Shown here piece by piece: positions 23,091 to 34,229 of a DNA stretch of 64,000 bases (position 1 is its first letter; every line of letters starts with the position of its first letter). Below the pieces are notes generated by a model. That model did no database searches. It saw nothing but the letters and a program-made list of their open reading frames with translations, and was not told the origin of the DNA. Origin of the DNA: Saturnia japonica (Eukaryota; Arthropoda; Insecta; Lepidoptera; Saturniidae); assembly GCA_033032175.1 (NCBI GenBank), contig CM065320.1, forward strand, positions 2,976,001-3,040,000. The letters are read 5' to 3'. The translations under genes were made by a program, and so were the position numbers.

Positions 23091-23469
23091 CATATTTTTT
23101 TTAATGTTCTAGTCCTTACCACTTTAAATTTCAAACTCTACGTCGCTATGAGGCCGTGTCCTAAAAGTGCATAACCTCTTTTTAGGCTTAGAAACCTTTA
23201 AATGAGGTACTAATATAGTACGATGACTTTAGAGACATTCCAATTTGAAGGAATATTTGCGGATTTTTTTTAAAGTGAGTTCAACCTTTTTTTGAATAAA
23301 ATCGGATTGAGTTTTTCAGATATGTGTCAAAATAAAATGTAATTTAAATAAAAAGCAATAAGGAGTATTGATATCAACTTCGAAGCAAATCACCGCTAAA
23401 ATAATTTCTACCCGTACCGTTAGGGGATGAATTTCAATAAAATACGAAACACATCTTCCATCAATTATG
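23091..23469. other. AT-rich sequence, nothing identified
   Basis: No gene or named repeat was seen between the repeat and the 3' truncation of the next LINE. Confidence 0.45.
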
Positions 23470-23816
23470 TATGTAGCAATATTATTGTTGATTTAGTCCA
23501 GTCATTTAGTATTGTCTCGGTATCCATAATTTCATTAAAAAATTATATTAGCTTTGGAGCAATTACCGATGATAATGTTTTAATAGTTCGTTAGTTATTT
23601 GATCAGATCCAGGTGCTTTATCCGCTTGTTGTGTGTTTATTGCTCTTATAGCTTCTTCTGCTACTATTTTTGGTATTAATTCTGTTTTTTTTTTTTTCAT
23701 TCCTTTATATTTTGTCCTTGGTTTTAACTACGGTACAGCTCTCAATTTTTAGTAATTCCAGCCGTTGTAGTATTTCCGGCCGTTTACTGGTACTTTTTCC
23801 ATATTTATTCCTTATA
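23470..23816 (-). pseudogene. RTE-like LINE, reverse-transcriptase start
   Basis: This is the downstream half of the LINE interrupted by mariner. On the minus strand it encodes IPKIVAEEAIRAINTQQADK, then APGSDQITNELLKH. This is the conserved entry to the LINE reverse-transcriptase domain (AI..MK..KAPGxDxIxNELLK). Then come stops, ETILNDWTKSTIILLH, and loss of similarity near 23,470. Later RT motifs including the catalytic YxDD are absent. It continues, across the mariner insertion, the endonuclease half that ends at 25,058. Confidence 0.75.
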
Positions 23817-25057
23817 TTAGGTCCTTACATATGAAATTAGCGTTTTTTCGTACTGACCACTTTGATCTGAAATATCTCCTCTTTGGTTAAGAATTCCAAA
23901 TTCATTTAGCTGGTACATTTGAGTTTTGAAAACAGTCATTCATTTTTGTCCTCATTTTTTTTTTCTTTGGCGTCGCTTATTGCCGCACAATGGAAAACAT
24001 GAAATATCGGTATATTTACGAGTACGAGTTCTACCGTGGCACCAGTGCTGCAGAAACAGCTCGAAGGACTAATGATGTATACTGCGCTGGTGTCGCAAAA
24101 AAAAGCACGGTACGTTTTAGGTTTCAACGTTTTCGTTCTGGAAATTTCGACCTTCAGAACCAACCCTGTGGACGGCCGGAAACCAAAGTGGAAAATGAAG
24201 AATTAAAGGCTATTGTGGAAGCGGGTCCATCACAAAGCACTTCAGAGATAGCTGCAGGCTTCGGGTAAGTGATAAAACTGTATTAATCTACTTGAAGCAA
24301 GTCAAGAAAGTAAATAAACTTGAACGACGGGTACCTCATGAATTGAGTGTTACTTTGCTCAACCGACTCAATAATGATGGGATTTTAAATCGAATCATTA
24401 CTTGTGATGAAAAGTGGATACTGTACGATAATCGGAAGCGCTCGTCGCAATGACTGAACCCTGGAGACCCAGCCAAATCCTGCCCTAAAGTAAAATTGAC
24501 TCAGAAAAATTTACTTTGAGTGTTTGGTGGACTAGCACCGGTTTCGTTTACTACAGCTTTCTAAAACCTGACCAAACGATTACGGCAGATATCTATTGTC
24601 AGCAACTGCAAACCATGAAGGAAGAACTAGCAGCTAAACAACCGAGATTGGTCAATCGCTCTAGGCCACTCTACTGCTTCACGATAACGCAAGACCACAC
24701 ACTGCACAACAAACAACCACTAATTTAGATGAGCTACAGTTGGAATATCTACGACATCGACCGTACTCCCCGGACCTTGCCACAACAGATTACCATTTTT
24801 TCCGGAATTTGGACAACTTCTTACAAGGAAAAAAATTCAACTCCGATGCGGCAGTCCAAACCGCCTTCAAAGAGTTTATAGATTCTCGCCCCCATGTTTT
24901 TTTTAGTAAAGGGATCAGTGAACTACCTATGAGATGGCAAAAGTGCATAGATAACAACGGTGCATACTTTGATTAATTAAATATATTTTACAAAAAAAAA
25001 TTGACTTTATATTCCTCTCGTACAAAACACCAATTTCATATGTAGAAGGACCTAATA
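23815..25057 (+). mobile_element. Mariner transposon, complete ends, inactive
   Basis: The left inverted repeat TTAGGTCCTTACATATGAAA starts at 23,817. The right end carries its imperfect reverse complement (TTAGGTCCTTCTACATATGA on the minus strand), ending at 25,055. The TA dinucleotides at 23,815-23,816 and 25,056-25,057 are the expected target duplication. The element is 1,239 bp, normal for mariner, and encodes a disrupted transposase on the plus strand. The insertion lies inside a LINE on the opposite strand and is therefore younger than it. Confidence 0.93.
23990..24976 (+). pseudogene. Mariner transposase pseudogene (DD34D)
   Basis: This is the DNA-binding and catalytic protein of the mariner above. 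The N-terminal HTH region reads TSAAETARRTNDVYCAG, RFQRFRSGNFDLQNQPCGRP and SDKTVLIYLKQVKKVNKLER. All three catalytic Asp regions can be seen: TCDEKWILYDNR near 24,410, LLHDNARPHTAQQ near 24,678 and RPYSPDLATTDYHFF near 24,760, ending with QGKKFN and RWQKCIDNNGAYFD. They sit in different frames. A base is lost near 24,264 (GFG, then SDKT), a Trp codon has become TGA near 24,451, another frameshift lies around 24,660-24,680, and about ten codons appear missing before TCDEKW. The closest memory match is the cecropia/irritans-type mariner proteins, including the SETMAR transposase domain. Confidence 0.92.
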
Positions 25058-26480
25058 TTAGGCATCCATATCTTGTTATCATTTAGTTCTTTTAGAGCTT
25101 TCCTTATTCCTCCATTTTTCTTTATACATTTTTGTAATGTTCTTAACCTTTTTAGTTTCCTATCATTCCTAAGATGATTGTTGAACTTTTTGCTTATTTC
25201 AGTTATTTTCCATCGAATATTTTTATTTTTCTTCATTTCTAATAGGCTTTTCCTTTCTTGCAGTAGCTCTCAAGCTACATTAGAAAATTATTTTTTATTC
25301 TTGGAACTTACTATCGCTGTTTCCATTTTTGATATATTTATAAAGTTCTGATACTTCCCTTGTATAGGTATATAGGTACATTTTTGTAATCTTTCTCTTT
25401 TACTAAAGCTTCAGATAAGTTGCTTATAATAACATCATTATAAACACAACTAACAACTGCATATTTATTATGAAATTTTCTGCTTCTCTCTATAGGCATT
25501 CCCGTTACTGTTGCTCTTACCATTCTGTGATCAGAGTTAAAATTCAAGTTTTGAATAGTGGAGACATTCTTAAACACTTTTGCATTGTTAGTCATAATAA
25601 AGTCTATTTCATTTTGGTAAAGTCCACTAGGCCCATTTTTAGTTTTGCTTTCTGATAAAGAAACTGTTTAGAATACTTACTTTATTTCCTAGCGCAAAAT
25701 TGACTAGTCTTGCTCCGTTTACCATATCCATGTTTCCCCATAGTAAATTCCTCACCTGTAATTCTTTCCCCTATCTGCCTATTGAAATCACCCATCACTA
25801 TTACATTCTTATGTGCCTTTTCTATCGTTGTTTGAAGTTCTGTATAAAAATTCTCAATTTGTGTAATGTCTTCATTCTTATCTGATTCTGTTGGTGAATA
25901 ATCTTGAATAATAGCAAACATTTTGTCTTTATTTCGCTGTAACGGTAGTTTTATATTGAGAATTGCTACTTTTTCAGAGATCCCTTTTATTTCTTCTACT
26001 TTGTCAGCTCGGTTTCTTTTAACTAAAAACTCCACGCCATATAATCCTGGCGTGTCACCTTTGTAGTGTAATATGCATTCTCCATGGTCTTCTATACTTT
26101 CTCCGAGTCTCCTCATTACACATATTCCTATGACATCCCATTTAATTTCTTTAATAGCTAATTCTAGTTCACAAAGTTTTTCTGAAGTTCTTAATGATCT
26201 TGCGTTAAAGGTGATAATATTAATATCTGTAGCTTTTTTATATATACTCTTTATTATCTTTAAAGGGTCGCGGTCTTCTTCTCTCACGAGGACCAGTCGG
26301 CTTGGGAGAGGGTAGTTATTTATTATATACTTTGATTCATTATTTTTCCTGGGTCTGGTTGCAATGTTTTCCGTTTGCCGACTTTTCATTGCCATTTATT
26401 ATTTCGTGTTGAGTTTACTGTTGATAAAGAGTTCGATCTCTGTCTCATAACATCAAACGCATTTGCGCTATTCACCATAG
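25058..26480 (-). pseudogene. RTE-like LINE, 5' end and endonuclease domain
   Basis: An apurinic-type endonuclease domain, of the kind often labelled craniofacial development protein 2-like, begins ORF2 at about 26,395. Motifs in order: INIITFNARSLRTSEKL, KEIKWDVIGICVMRRLGES, HYKGDTPGLYGVEFLVKRN, NKDKMFAIIQDYSPTESDKN, KNVIVMGDFNRQIGERITGE, KHGYGKRS. After frameshifts come NKVSILNSFFIRK, then FNSDHRMVRATV (25,338-25,595) and a linker (25,036-25,236) up to the mariner at 25,057. The usual GISEIRR reads GICVMRR, so the catalytic Glu is gone, while GDFN and SDH remain. Frameshifts near 25,600-25,690 and 25,330 also break the frame. About 80 bases of 5' UTR-like sequence are upstream. Confidence 0.85.
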
Positions 26481-26737
26481 ACATCAACGTCTGATGTTTC
26501 TTATGTTTGCCAGTTAATGGCGATGTGTATAAATCTCTTTTTCTTTTTTATGTGTTTCCAGTGTTCTCTTTTACAATTAATTTGTCATATTTTAAATATG
26601 CAACATTTCCTTTATTTCTTTCTTCTATTAATATCATTCGTCAAGTAATCTTTCCTTTAAGTAATCTTCCGTAATATACAAATTTTGCATAGCCTATAGA
26701 CACACTTGTAATTCCATATGTATCTTACTAACGCGTT

Positions 26738-26890
26738 GCGGATATTGAACTATCCTACCTCAAGGAGTTCTGGAAACCCTACTCACCGCAGTATCACAAT
26801 ATAAAGTGATAGGTTACGATCTTTTGTAGAGCGGAAATATTGCAACAGTCGGGCTGTCCCAAGTAGATAGAAATCTGCAAATAAATTTCT
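26738..26890 (-). repeat. Dispersed repeat family A, 5' half
   Basis: On the minus strand: TCTACTTGGGACAGCCCGAC, TGTTGCAATATTTCCGC, then TGATACTGCGGTGAGTAGGG and TTTCCAGAACTCCTTGAGG. The block order is the same as in the 5' half of the 13.5 kb copy. Confidence 0.65.
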
Positions 26891-27362
26891 CTGTATCCTA
26901 CCTCTCTTATTAATCTTAATTGTATTTAATTTGGAATCCAATGGTCATTTGATTGTCCTCATATATTAAATTTTATTAAATTCCTAGTTGTGCCCGAACA
27001 GACAGATTGTTAGTTGATAATTGTATAGATTTAATAAACGCCGAGGCATCGTACAGATAAATTAAAATAATATATAACCTTTAACAATCAAGATTCTCTC
27101 TATTAGTGAAAGACTTTTCAGAATTGATTCAATAGTTCCAGAAATAATCTCCAACAAAACATATGGACAAAACTTTACCTATTTTAACAGTAATTATTTA
27201 TTTAATTAGGTATTTTGTTACAAATTATGTTTTGTAGAAATTACATTGTGAAATATACCAGGTTAGCGCAACCGTAATACGTAACCGAAATTTCAAAATA
27301 TTTAGTAAACTTTTACTTTTACTCAAGACGTTGTTGTTGTAAATTTCGAAACTACTGTTGTA

Positions 27363-27450
27363 CCTTCGATAGCTCAGTTGGTAGAGCGGTGGACTGTAGA
27401 GGTTAAAAATTGGTATCCATAGGTCGCTGGTTCAAATCCGGCTCGAAGGA
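27363..27450 (+). tRNA. tRNA-Tyr(GUA) with 15-nt intron
   Basis: This is the first gene of the tandem group, serving tyrosine decoding. The exon sequence is identical to the 18.6 kb gene: CCTTCGA/TCGAAGG acceptor stem, D arm GCTC/GAGC, anticodon GTA at 27,396-27,398, GGTTCAAATCC B box. The spliced length is 73 nt. The intron at 27,400-27,414 is A-rich (AGGTTAAAAATTGGT) and unlike those of the other copies. A TTTT stretch follows within ten bases of the 3' end. Nothing argues against function. Confidence 0.96.
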
Positions 27451-28084
27451 GTTTCTTTTGATCTTCTATAATATTCTAAAACCGATTAACTAAGTCTTCT
27501 TTATTTTTGACTCGCTGTTACGCAAGTAACAAGCATTTTTAGTTCAAATAATAATATTGCATTTAGCTTAGATTGATCGACTGACAATCAAAATACTTTA
27601 AATACTTCAAATCTTTCCTAGACCTGGTTATTTTGGGTAAGTTTCCTCTTGTTATTTATACCGTACAGTTTTCGATTGCTTTGGTATCGAGTGGTGACCT
27701 TTGTAAGAGGTCTATGTCCAGCTGAATGGTTAGTTATTAATAAATATTATTAGGAAAAGCAAACCCTTTCTAAGAATAAGATATGCAGATGCTTGGAATT
27801 GGCTTGAACAATAAAAAGTTGATTAATCCTTATACCACTTCCATAAGAAAAATTGGCAATAGCGCTCGAGTATACTCCGATTGCGACCATCGTGATGAAC
27901 AATCTTTTACACTGAGTCCTTTCTGTACGTCGTAATTCTTAAAAGGCTTTCAACTGTATCTAATATTTTGCAAGCTGACATGACGACAAATCTCGATGAA
28001 ATTTCATCTTTCATCGTTTACCTTCGTTCTTGGAGTATTATGTATATCTTCAGGTGAACAGAGGTAGTCTTAAATAGACGGAGG

Positions 28085-28320
28085 CTATCAATTAGAATGT
28101 ATTTTTTTTTTTTAATGGAGGTTCAGCTATTACTTCTTTGTTTATGAAGCGATTTGGATGCTTATTTTTTCGATGGATAGGGGATATCTCAAGGATGGCC
28201 ATTTTCATTTCATTGGCATTGGACCTTGGACTTCGAAGATACATCAGGGAACACCTAAAAATCAACAAATTTGGATTTCTTTTTTGTTAAAAATTGTCTT
28301 GTGCAGAGTCAATACAACAA
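28085..28320 (+). repeat. Dispersed repeat family F inside the tRNA unit
   Basis: TTCTTTGTTTATGAAGCGAT, GGGGATATCTCAAGGATGGC, TTTCATTTCATTGGCATTGG, TTCGAAGATACATCAGGGAA, AAAATTGTCTTGTGCAG. Related copies are at 54.5-54.7 kb (plus) and 55.35-55.57 kb (minus). It is absent from the second tRNA unit, so it either inserted after the duplication or was lost there. Confidence 0.65.
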
Positions 28321-28649
28321 AATAAAGATATTTGTAACATACTTAATTATCATTAACCATTTTAACCGTGATAAACATATTCACCTATTATTTACTTTGT
28401 CTGTCCAAATAGGCTTTTATTTTGGTAAAACGATGTAAAAGCAGATAAATTGTAAGGAAACATATTATATTGTTGTTTTTTATATTGTGTTACACTTTCT
28501 TCTAGTATATTTCTTATTTTGCTCACCATTGCATTAACATGCAATACACCTTTTTTAAATACTTATCTACCAATCAGCTGAAAGTACGACACAAAAGTTG
28601 CAATAAAAAATCACGACACGTTGTTACAAATTTCGTTGCAACTATTGTA

Positions 28650-28738
28650 CCTTCGATAGCTCAGTTGGTAGAGCGGTGGACTGTAGTTGGTTAGCGTTGG
28701 TCATCCATAGGTCGCTGGTTCAAATCCGGCTCGAAGGA
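28650..28738 (+). tRNA. tRNA-Tyr(GUA) with 16-nt intron
   Basis: This is the second gene of the tandem group, with mature sequence identical to its neighbours. The anticodon GTA is at 28,683-28,685. The intron is 28,687-28,702 (TTGGTTAGCGTTGGTC), shared exactly with the gene at 29.60 kb, which supports their recent common origin. TTTT follows at 28,744. A and B boxes are intact. Confidence 0.96.
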
Positions 28739-29601
28739 GTTTATTTTGATAGTCTTTAATATTCTCTAACCAATTAACCATCTTTATTTTTGACGCGCTA
28801 TTAGGTACATTATAGGTTAACATTATTGAGTTGTTAGTATTGAAATTATTGTATTACATTTAGCCTAGATTACTCGATTGATAGAAAAATTATCTAATGC
28901 AAATCTCTTCTACACCTGGTAGTTTTGGATACGGATCATCTCGTTTATACAGTACCGTCATGAATTGCTTGGGTATCGTTTTTGAGTCAATCAACTTTTT
29001 TTGTTCTGCGTAGATACAAAATACATACCTACATGTGTATCTATCGGACAACCACCAAAATTTAAGTAAAAGTCATTATTTATTTTCACCTAAAGGCTTT
29101 CATCGGTTGCATCTTACAGGGTGGCATGACAAAAACTGTCGTTTTTTAAATTACATTTCTCAAATTTTATCTCTCATCGTTACTTTCGTTCTCGGGTTTT
29201 TTATTGTAAGTGTATGTTCAGGTGCGCTGCAGATATTTAGTTGAGACATATTATACAGCACAATATATATATTTCCAGCAACTTTAATTATCAATAACAA
29301 TAATTCCAGCGATAAAAAGATTTAGACCTGATGAACTTTCTGTGTTCACATCGGCTTTTCTGAAAATATTTTGGTAAAACTATGTAAAGGTTGTTAATTT
29401 GCATGGAAAAATCTTACATTCTAGTATTTATTATTATGTTAGACTTGCTTTCAATTTCTTACTTACTAATTATACAACAATGCATCAAAGAGGGATGTTA
29501 TAAAAAAAAATCTTTCTACCAATCAAATAACATTAATATTACGACAGAAATTACAAAAAAAATCACCACACTACGTTATAAAATTCGCATAAAATATTGT
29601 A

Positions 29602-29691
29602 CCTTCGATAGCTCAGTTGGTAGAAGCGGTGGACTGTAGTTGGTTAGCGTTGGTCATCCATAGGTCGCTGGTTCAAATCCGGCTCGAAGGA
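29602..29691 (+). tRNA. tRNA-Tyr(GUA), D arm with extra A
   Basis: This is the third gene of the tandem group. It matches the others except for one inserted A: GGTAGAAGCGG instead of GGTAGAGCGG, near 29,623-29,625. The insertion falls where the 3' side of the D stem (GAGC) begins and at the end of the A box. It may be absorbed by the loop or weaken the D arm, so function is uncertain. The anticodon is GTA. The 16-nt intron is identical to the 28.65 kb copy. The trailer begins AATATCTTTTT, which resembles the inverted gene at 31.64 kb rather than its tandem neighbours. A sequencing or assembly error is a possible explanation for the extra base. Confidence 0.85.
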
Positions 29692-30319
29692 ATATCTTTT
29701 TGTTAATGACAGTATAGTAAACCATAATCAAGTACTTAGTAAACCAGCGATCGCCCTAAGGTCGAAATTCGACTAGCGACTTTTTGATCATAGACTATTT
29801 TCTGTTTAACATTTACAGTATTCATGAACCTAAATAATGAGTATTATCTAGATCACTTGCTGTCACTTTTCGTTGAGTGACAATGTCAATATTTTGGGGG
29901 GTCTAAGTTCAATGGCAATTGTCGGGTTAGGATTCGCAATATTAATTTATTAATTTAATATATTAGTAACCGACATTATAGACAAATTTTAGCTTTCTGC
30001 ACTCCTTCTCCATATAAACTTTAACCATGCCAAATCTTCCGTGTATACTCAATACGCTTAAAAAGGTGTACAAAGATTTTGCTTCACGTATTAATATATA
30101 GACAAGCAAAATATATAAAAGTACAGTTCTGGGCATTATATCAACCTTTAGGGGCCGTCTATATTTACTTTAGTTTTATGTTTATCAATTAAAGATGAGA
30201 CCATAACTTCGTTTAAATTTTGTGGTACGTTGCTTAAACAAGTATGCGGGTGCATGACGGTAACCAATTACCGCCAGAAGCGTCACTTGCGCGTTACTGA
30301 CCCTTTTAAATCATATTCA
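29692..30319. other. Sequence without recognised feature
   Basis: No gene or named repeat was seen downstream of the tandem tRNA genes. Confidence 0.5.
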
Positions 30320-30465
30320 CTCCTATTTTAAAGAACCTCATACTGTAGTCTCCTTGAAAACCTCAGCAGAGAGCTCACTCCAGAACTGTAGCGTTCGCGA
30401 AAGGAAACTTCTGTGAAACCGGACTGTCTGCGATCATTTAGATTCCAAGGTACTCCTTGCCGATA
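30320..30465 (-). pseudogene. Jockey-like LINE C-terminal fragment
   Basis: On the minus strand one frame gives SQTVRFHRSFLSRTLQFWSE, then LSAEVFKET and a stop. This is the conserved end of jockey/CR1-type reverse-transcriptase proteins (TVRFxRSFLPRTxRLWNELPAEVF). It is the same region as 6.4 kb (plus), from a different family member. Only about 45 codons remain. Confidence 0.75.
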
Positions 30466-31639
30466 GTGAGATAGGGATATATAGTATAGATAGATAGGAG
30501 ATATCAAACATATTTTAATGACAAAAAATTGTATCATAACAATTGTATTGCATTTTATTGTAGATAGAGAGTTGTAAATACAAGTAATGATGGATTTCTG
30601 TTTTGACAATTACTTCTTTTATTTTTACGGTGGCTTTCTTTATATAATTTGAGTATTGATTGCATTTTAAAATTATCCAAATATTTTTGAATAGTAGAAT
30701 CATAGGTTTTATGTAAATAAATAAAACCTATCATTAAGAAAACATATTTTCATCTTTTTGCGCGTGTCTTAAAACTATCAGACGTATCAGAAATAGGCAT
30801 GTTGACAGATTATTGTAAACAAATAATGTATTACAATTAAATATGATGAAATTATATGAAACATTCTATATTAAACTAAAGGGATCGTATTATAAATGAT
30901 ATCTGAACGGACGAATATATTAACCTAACCGATGCCCTGGAAATTTGACAATAAACAATACATATGTAATATATACAAAATAATACAGGAAATACAAGGT
31001 AAATAAGACTATTAAGATATTAAGATAAATAGACGTGGACCACATAGACCTAATATAACAAGTGAGAATAATATATGCAGTACATAAATGTAAGTTCCCA
31101 CTACGTAATGATGGATGCTAGCTGACTATTTGATAAGACTAATTTACACACGTATAACCAGACCACTATCACTGCCACCAGTAATATAACCGGACTGTTA
31201 ATTACCAGGTTTACCTGTTCCTAATAACAAATCAGTATTTTATATGTGAATTTTATCTTGTATGGCAGCGGCATGTAGCATTCCATTTACAGATGACTCT
31301 ATTGATTTTAAAATCGTGTTCTATACCACATATTTATTTATTTTGAACCTACCTATAATAAGAGTTTTTTTAAATTTGTAAGTTAGCGTACTATCATACA
31401 ACGCATCGTCCACAATTCATATGTTTAATAGTTAAATTTCTAAAATTGGATCGTAGTACTCGATTCAGCTTAAAAAGGAAAAGGTACCTCTCATGTTCAT
31501 ATTTCGTATTTGTAGCTTCAGTACTTGTGCCTATGTTTATAATAATTGTGTTCAAGTCTATTAAAGGACTCTAGACACTATTTTTTTTAAGTTATATTAT
31601 TTTGTATTAACTAAAGGCTTTGAGTAGTATAAAAGATAT
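30466..31639. other. AT-rich sequence, nothing identified
   Basis: No gene was seen. Confidence 0.5.
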
Positions 31640-31729
31640 TCCTTCGAGCCGGATTTGAACCAGCGACCTATGGATGACAAATGCTAACCCAACTACAGTC
31701 CACCGCTCTACCAACTGAGCTATCGAAGG
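31640..31729 (-). tRNA. tRNA-Tyr(GUA) with 17-nt intron, inverted
   Basis: This is the fifth copy and the only one on the minus strand. The mature sequence is identical to the 18.6 kb gene. The anticodon GTA is read from 31,696-31,694. The intron occupies 31,676-31,692 (TTGGGTTAGCATTTGTC on the minus strand), one base longer than but related to the introns at 28.65 and 29.60 kb. The trailer AATATCTTTTAT supplies the T run and resembles that of the 29.60 kb gene, suggesting an inverted duplication. Confidence 0.96.
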
Positions 31730-32034
31730 CATATCAAAGGCAGCAAAACGTACATTCACGTTACGTACAAATTTAATTTAAGCCGAAACCGGAGAAAGGC
31801 ATGCTTTAGTTTCGAAATCATGAGTGTGGTAACTACGTAACATGTTCTTTTGCAAGTAACCACACTGAACGTGATTGTGTAGCCTAAATTAGCATAGATT
31901 ACATACAAAACATTTATAGACGAAATTTCTGAAGTATTCATGCTGCTTAAAGATCCACTAATTTATCTATAATTCAAATAAATTATTATTATTATTATTG
32001 TATTATGATTTGCCTTGTGTAAAATAATGAGATT

Positions 32035-32152
32035 TTTTTGAATTTTATTATCCGTAATCCGGCCGGATACTGCATTACTATCCGATATCCGGCCGGATAG
32101 TAAAAACAAGGCCGGATTGGCCGGACACCGGATATCCGTTTTATCTCTAATT
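32035..32152. repeat. CCGGCCGGAT palindrome-rich repeat
   Basis: The segment contains ATCCGGCCGGATAC, GATATCCGGCCGGATAG, GGCCGGATTGGCCGG and CACCGGATATCCG, an exceptionally dense set of self-complementary CCGG sites in AT-rich DNA. A degenerate copy is at 17.95-18.05 kb with the same 3' edge (CATCTCTAAT / TATCTCTAAT). Confidence 0.8.
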
Positions 32153-34197
32153 ATTATCGATAAAGTTATTCAATCCCAGAAAGAATAATAGAGTCAAACT
32201 TGAAAAGTTAAACAATAAAAAAGTTTGTAGAATAACGAAGCGATTTTGAGCTGCTCACTACATACTCTGTATTGTTAAACAACTCGCAAGATTCATAATG
32301 AATAGGTAAATCCACCCTCCAGTCCAGTATAACTGTAAATATGCGTTATATTGTAATTTATTGTGAGCTCCACAAAAATAGTTTTTTGGATTAATGGTCT
32401 AGTCAATCCAAAGATAAAAAAATATGCAAAAAAATTTTTTTTACCGTTAGAGTTGTTGCAAGATACCCTTTCAGGATCTTATTAAACCCTATGAGTACCT
32501 AAAATTCACCAAGTATCATTAAATATCTGTCTGGGACCTGTTTACCAAGCTTATCTAGGACCTATAGTTAATACGATATACATAACGGAAACAATTTACC
32601 AAGAAACGCAAAATCTATATGACGAACGCATTTAACATTTACATGATAATTTGACAGCTATCATAGCAAAGGGCACTTTCCAAAGATCAAACGTAAGCTT
32701 ATCAAATAATTCAAAGTGGGTCTGTCGCTTAGCATAAGGTCAATCTGACATTTCGTTCAACATTTACGTCGCCACCAATTCATAATATCGTAACGTAAGG
32801 TAACAACTGACACGCAACAGAAATATTAGGGTTGGGTTTTGTTTATCGATATTTTACTAACCATAAACACATCGGTGCAAGGTATTTAACACCTAAGCTT
32901 ATATTATAATCTGTATATCCTAAATTCATGTGAAAGTGAAAAAAAAACAAATGATCGAATTTATAGGTAAATATTTAGCAATAAAACAAATCACTTATTT
33001 TTGCTATTTAATTATCAAATATCAGGTTATCTCGGCATTGGTTTCCGCAGCTCGACTTCTATAAGCGCCTATTTAGTGTTATGAGCTAAAAAAACATTTA
33101 TTTATTTGGCGCGTCACCAGAGAAACTACAAACAATTTCCTAATTTTATTAAGACACCCAGAATAAATTAGCATGCAATATTTAAACATTTAAAAACTAA
33201 AAACCTATTTAAACAATTTGAAGTTGGTAATGAACAGTACATATGCGCAGGATCACATATTTTTGCTTGGTAACTAGAGTGTAAATATCTGAAATTTTTC
33301 GCGACTCTCCGCAACACAATTTAGTATTTTGTACAAAAACATTACTTAGAACAAAGAATGCCAGGCTTAAAAAGAGTGACAATTTAACTTTTTTTAGTCT
33401 TCCCTCCTAGCAATTACTGTATTTTATTATATTTATATCAATATGATAAAGAAAAAAAACTATTTGAGTTGAAGTAACTATTTTACTCTTTATATATTAA
33501 ATAATAACGTAAATTGTATATTTTAAGTAGTACTAAGCAAGTTGGCTTGAGTAAATTTTTCGGTCTAAGCTAATGATCTTTGCGTTTGATGTCTAAGAAT
33601 AAAATTAACGGGTTTCGGATTTCAATAAACATAAATAGTTAATGAATTAAATTGTTCTTAGTTTCTGTTAAAATAATAAATTATCGATAATATAATAAAC
33701 ACCCTTGCTTAGCTCACCTTTAACATAAGCAAAAGGGTGAGTGGCACTAAAGACGAAATTTCCTTGTCATAGTGCCTTTAGTAAATTATTGATACGAAAC
33801 TTAGGAAAGAATGCTTGATTTAATTATAGCTGTAATTTTAAACTGCTTGTTGACACGAAACGACTTTTGTAACAAACAACGTGCGAACTATTCCATTTAA
33901 TATGTAAATATAGTTTTAATTTATATTACCCACGTTATTCTTATTACTAATTCACAACAAGTTTTATTTATAGTCATAATAAATTATTATACGAAGAGGA
34001 ATTTTTACTTTGTTTGGCAATTGTAAACAAATTTACTTATTTTTATATTATATCTACCTATTTAAATATTTTTTCCATGTTTCTAATGATTTAGGGACAT
34101 AGGATGATGCATAACATTTGTCTATCCATGCAATCTTGCATGCTTCTTTCACTTCATTACTCCTTCATGCATCCGCGTCAGTTCCTAGTACTTCTTT
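32153..34197. other. AT-rich sequence without recognised gene
   Basis: No gene or clear repeat was seen over 2 kb. Confidence 0.5.
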
Positions 34198-34229
34198 GTT
34201 TACTATATTTTTATCAAAATATAGTAAAC
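34198..34229. repeat. Perfect 14-bp inverted repeat (hairpin)
   Basis: GTTTACTATATTTT, a 4-base loop TATC, then AAAATATAGTAAAC. Confidence 0.8.

Larger units (their letters stand above)
27290..29700 (+). repeat. Tandemly duplicated units carrying tRNA-Tyr
   Basis: The upstream flanks of the genes at 27.36, 28.65 and 29.60 kb align (TTACAAATTTCG-type sequence, then TTGTACC). The downstream flanks of the first two also align over several hundred bases: TTCTTTATTTTTGAC and CATCTTTATTTTTGAC; CATTTAGCTTAGATTGATCG and CATTTAGCCTAGATTACTCG; CTAGACCTGGTTATTTTGGG and CTACACCTGGTAGTTTTGG; the CATCGTTTACCTTCGTTCTTGG block. The first unit is about 1.3 kb because family F sits inside it. The second is about 0.95 kb. 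After the third gene the similarity stops. The units have diverged, so the duplication is old. Confidence 0.85.

Noticed and set aside
25682..26395. 237-codon frame as a host gene (craniofacial development protein-like)
   Set aside because: The similarity is to LINE endonucleases that carry that database label. It continues into reverse transcriptase beyond the mariner and has lost its catalytic Glu.
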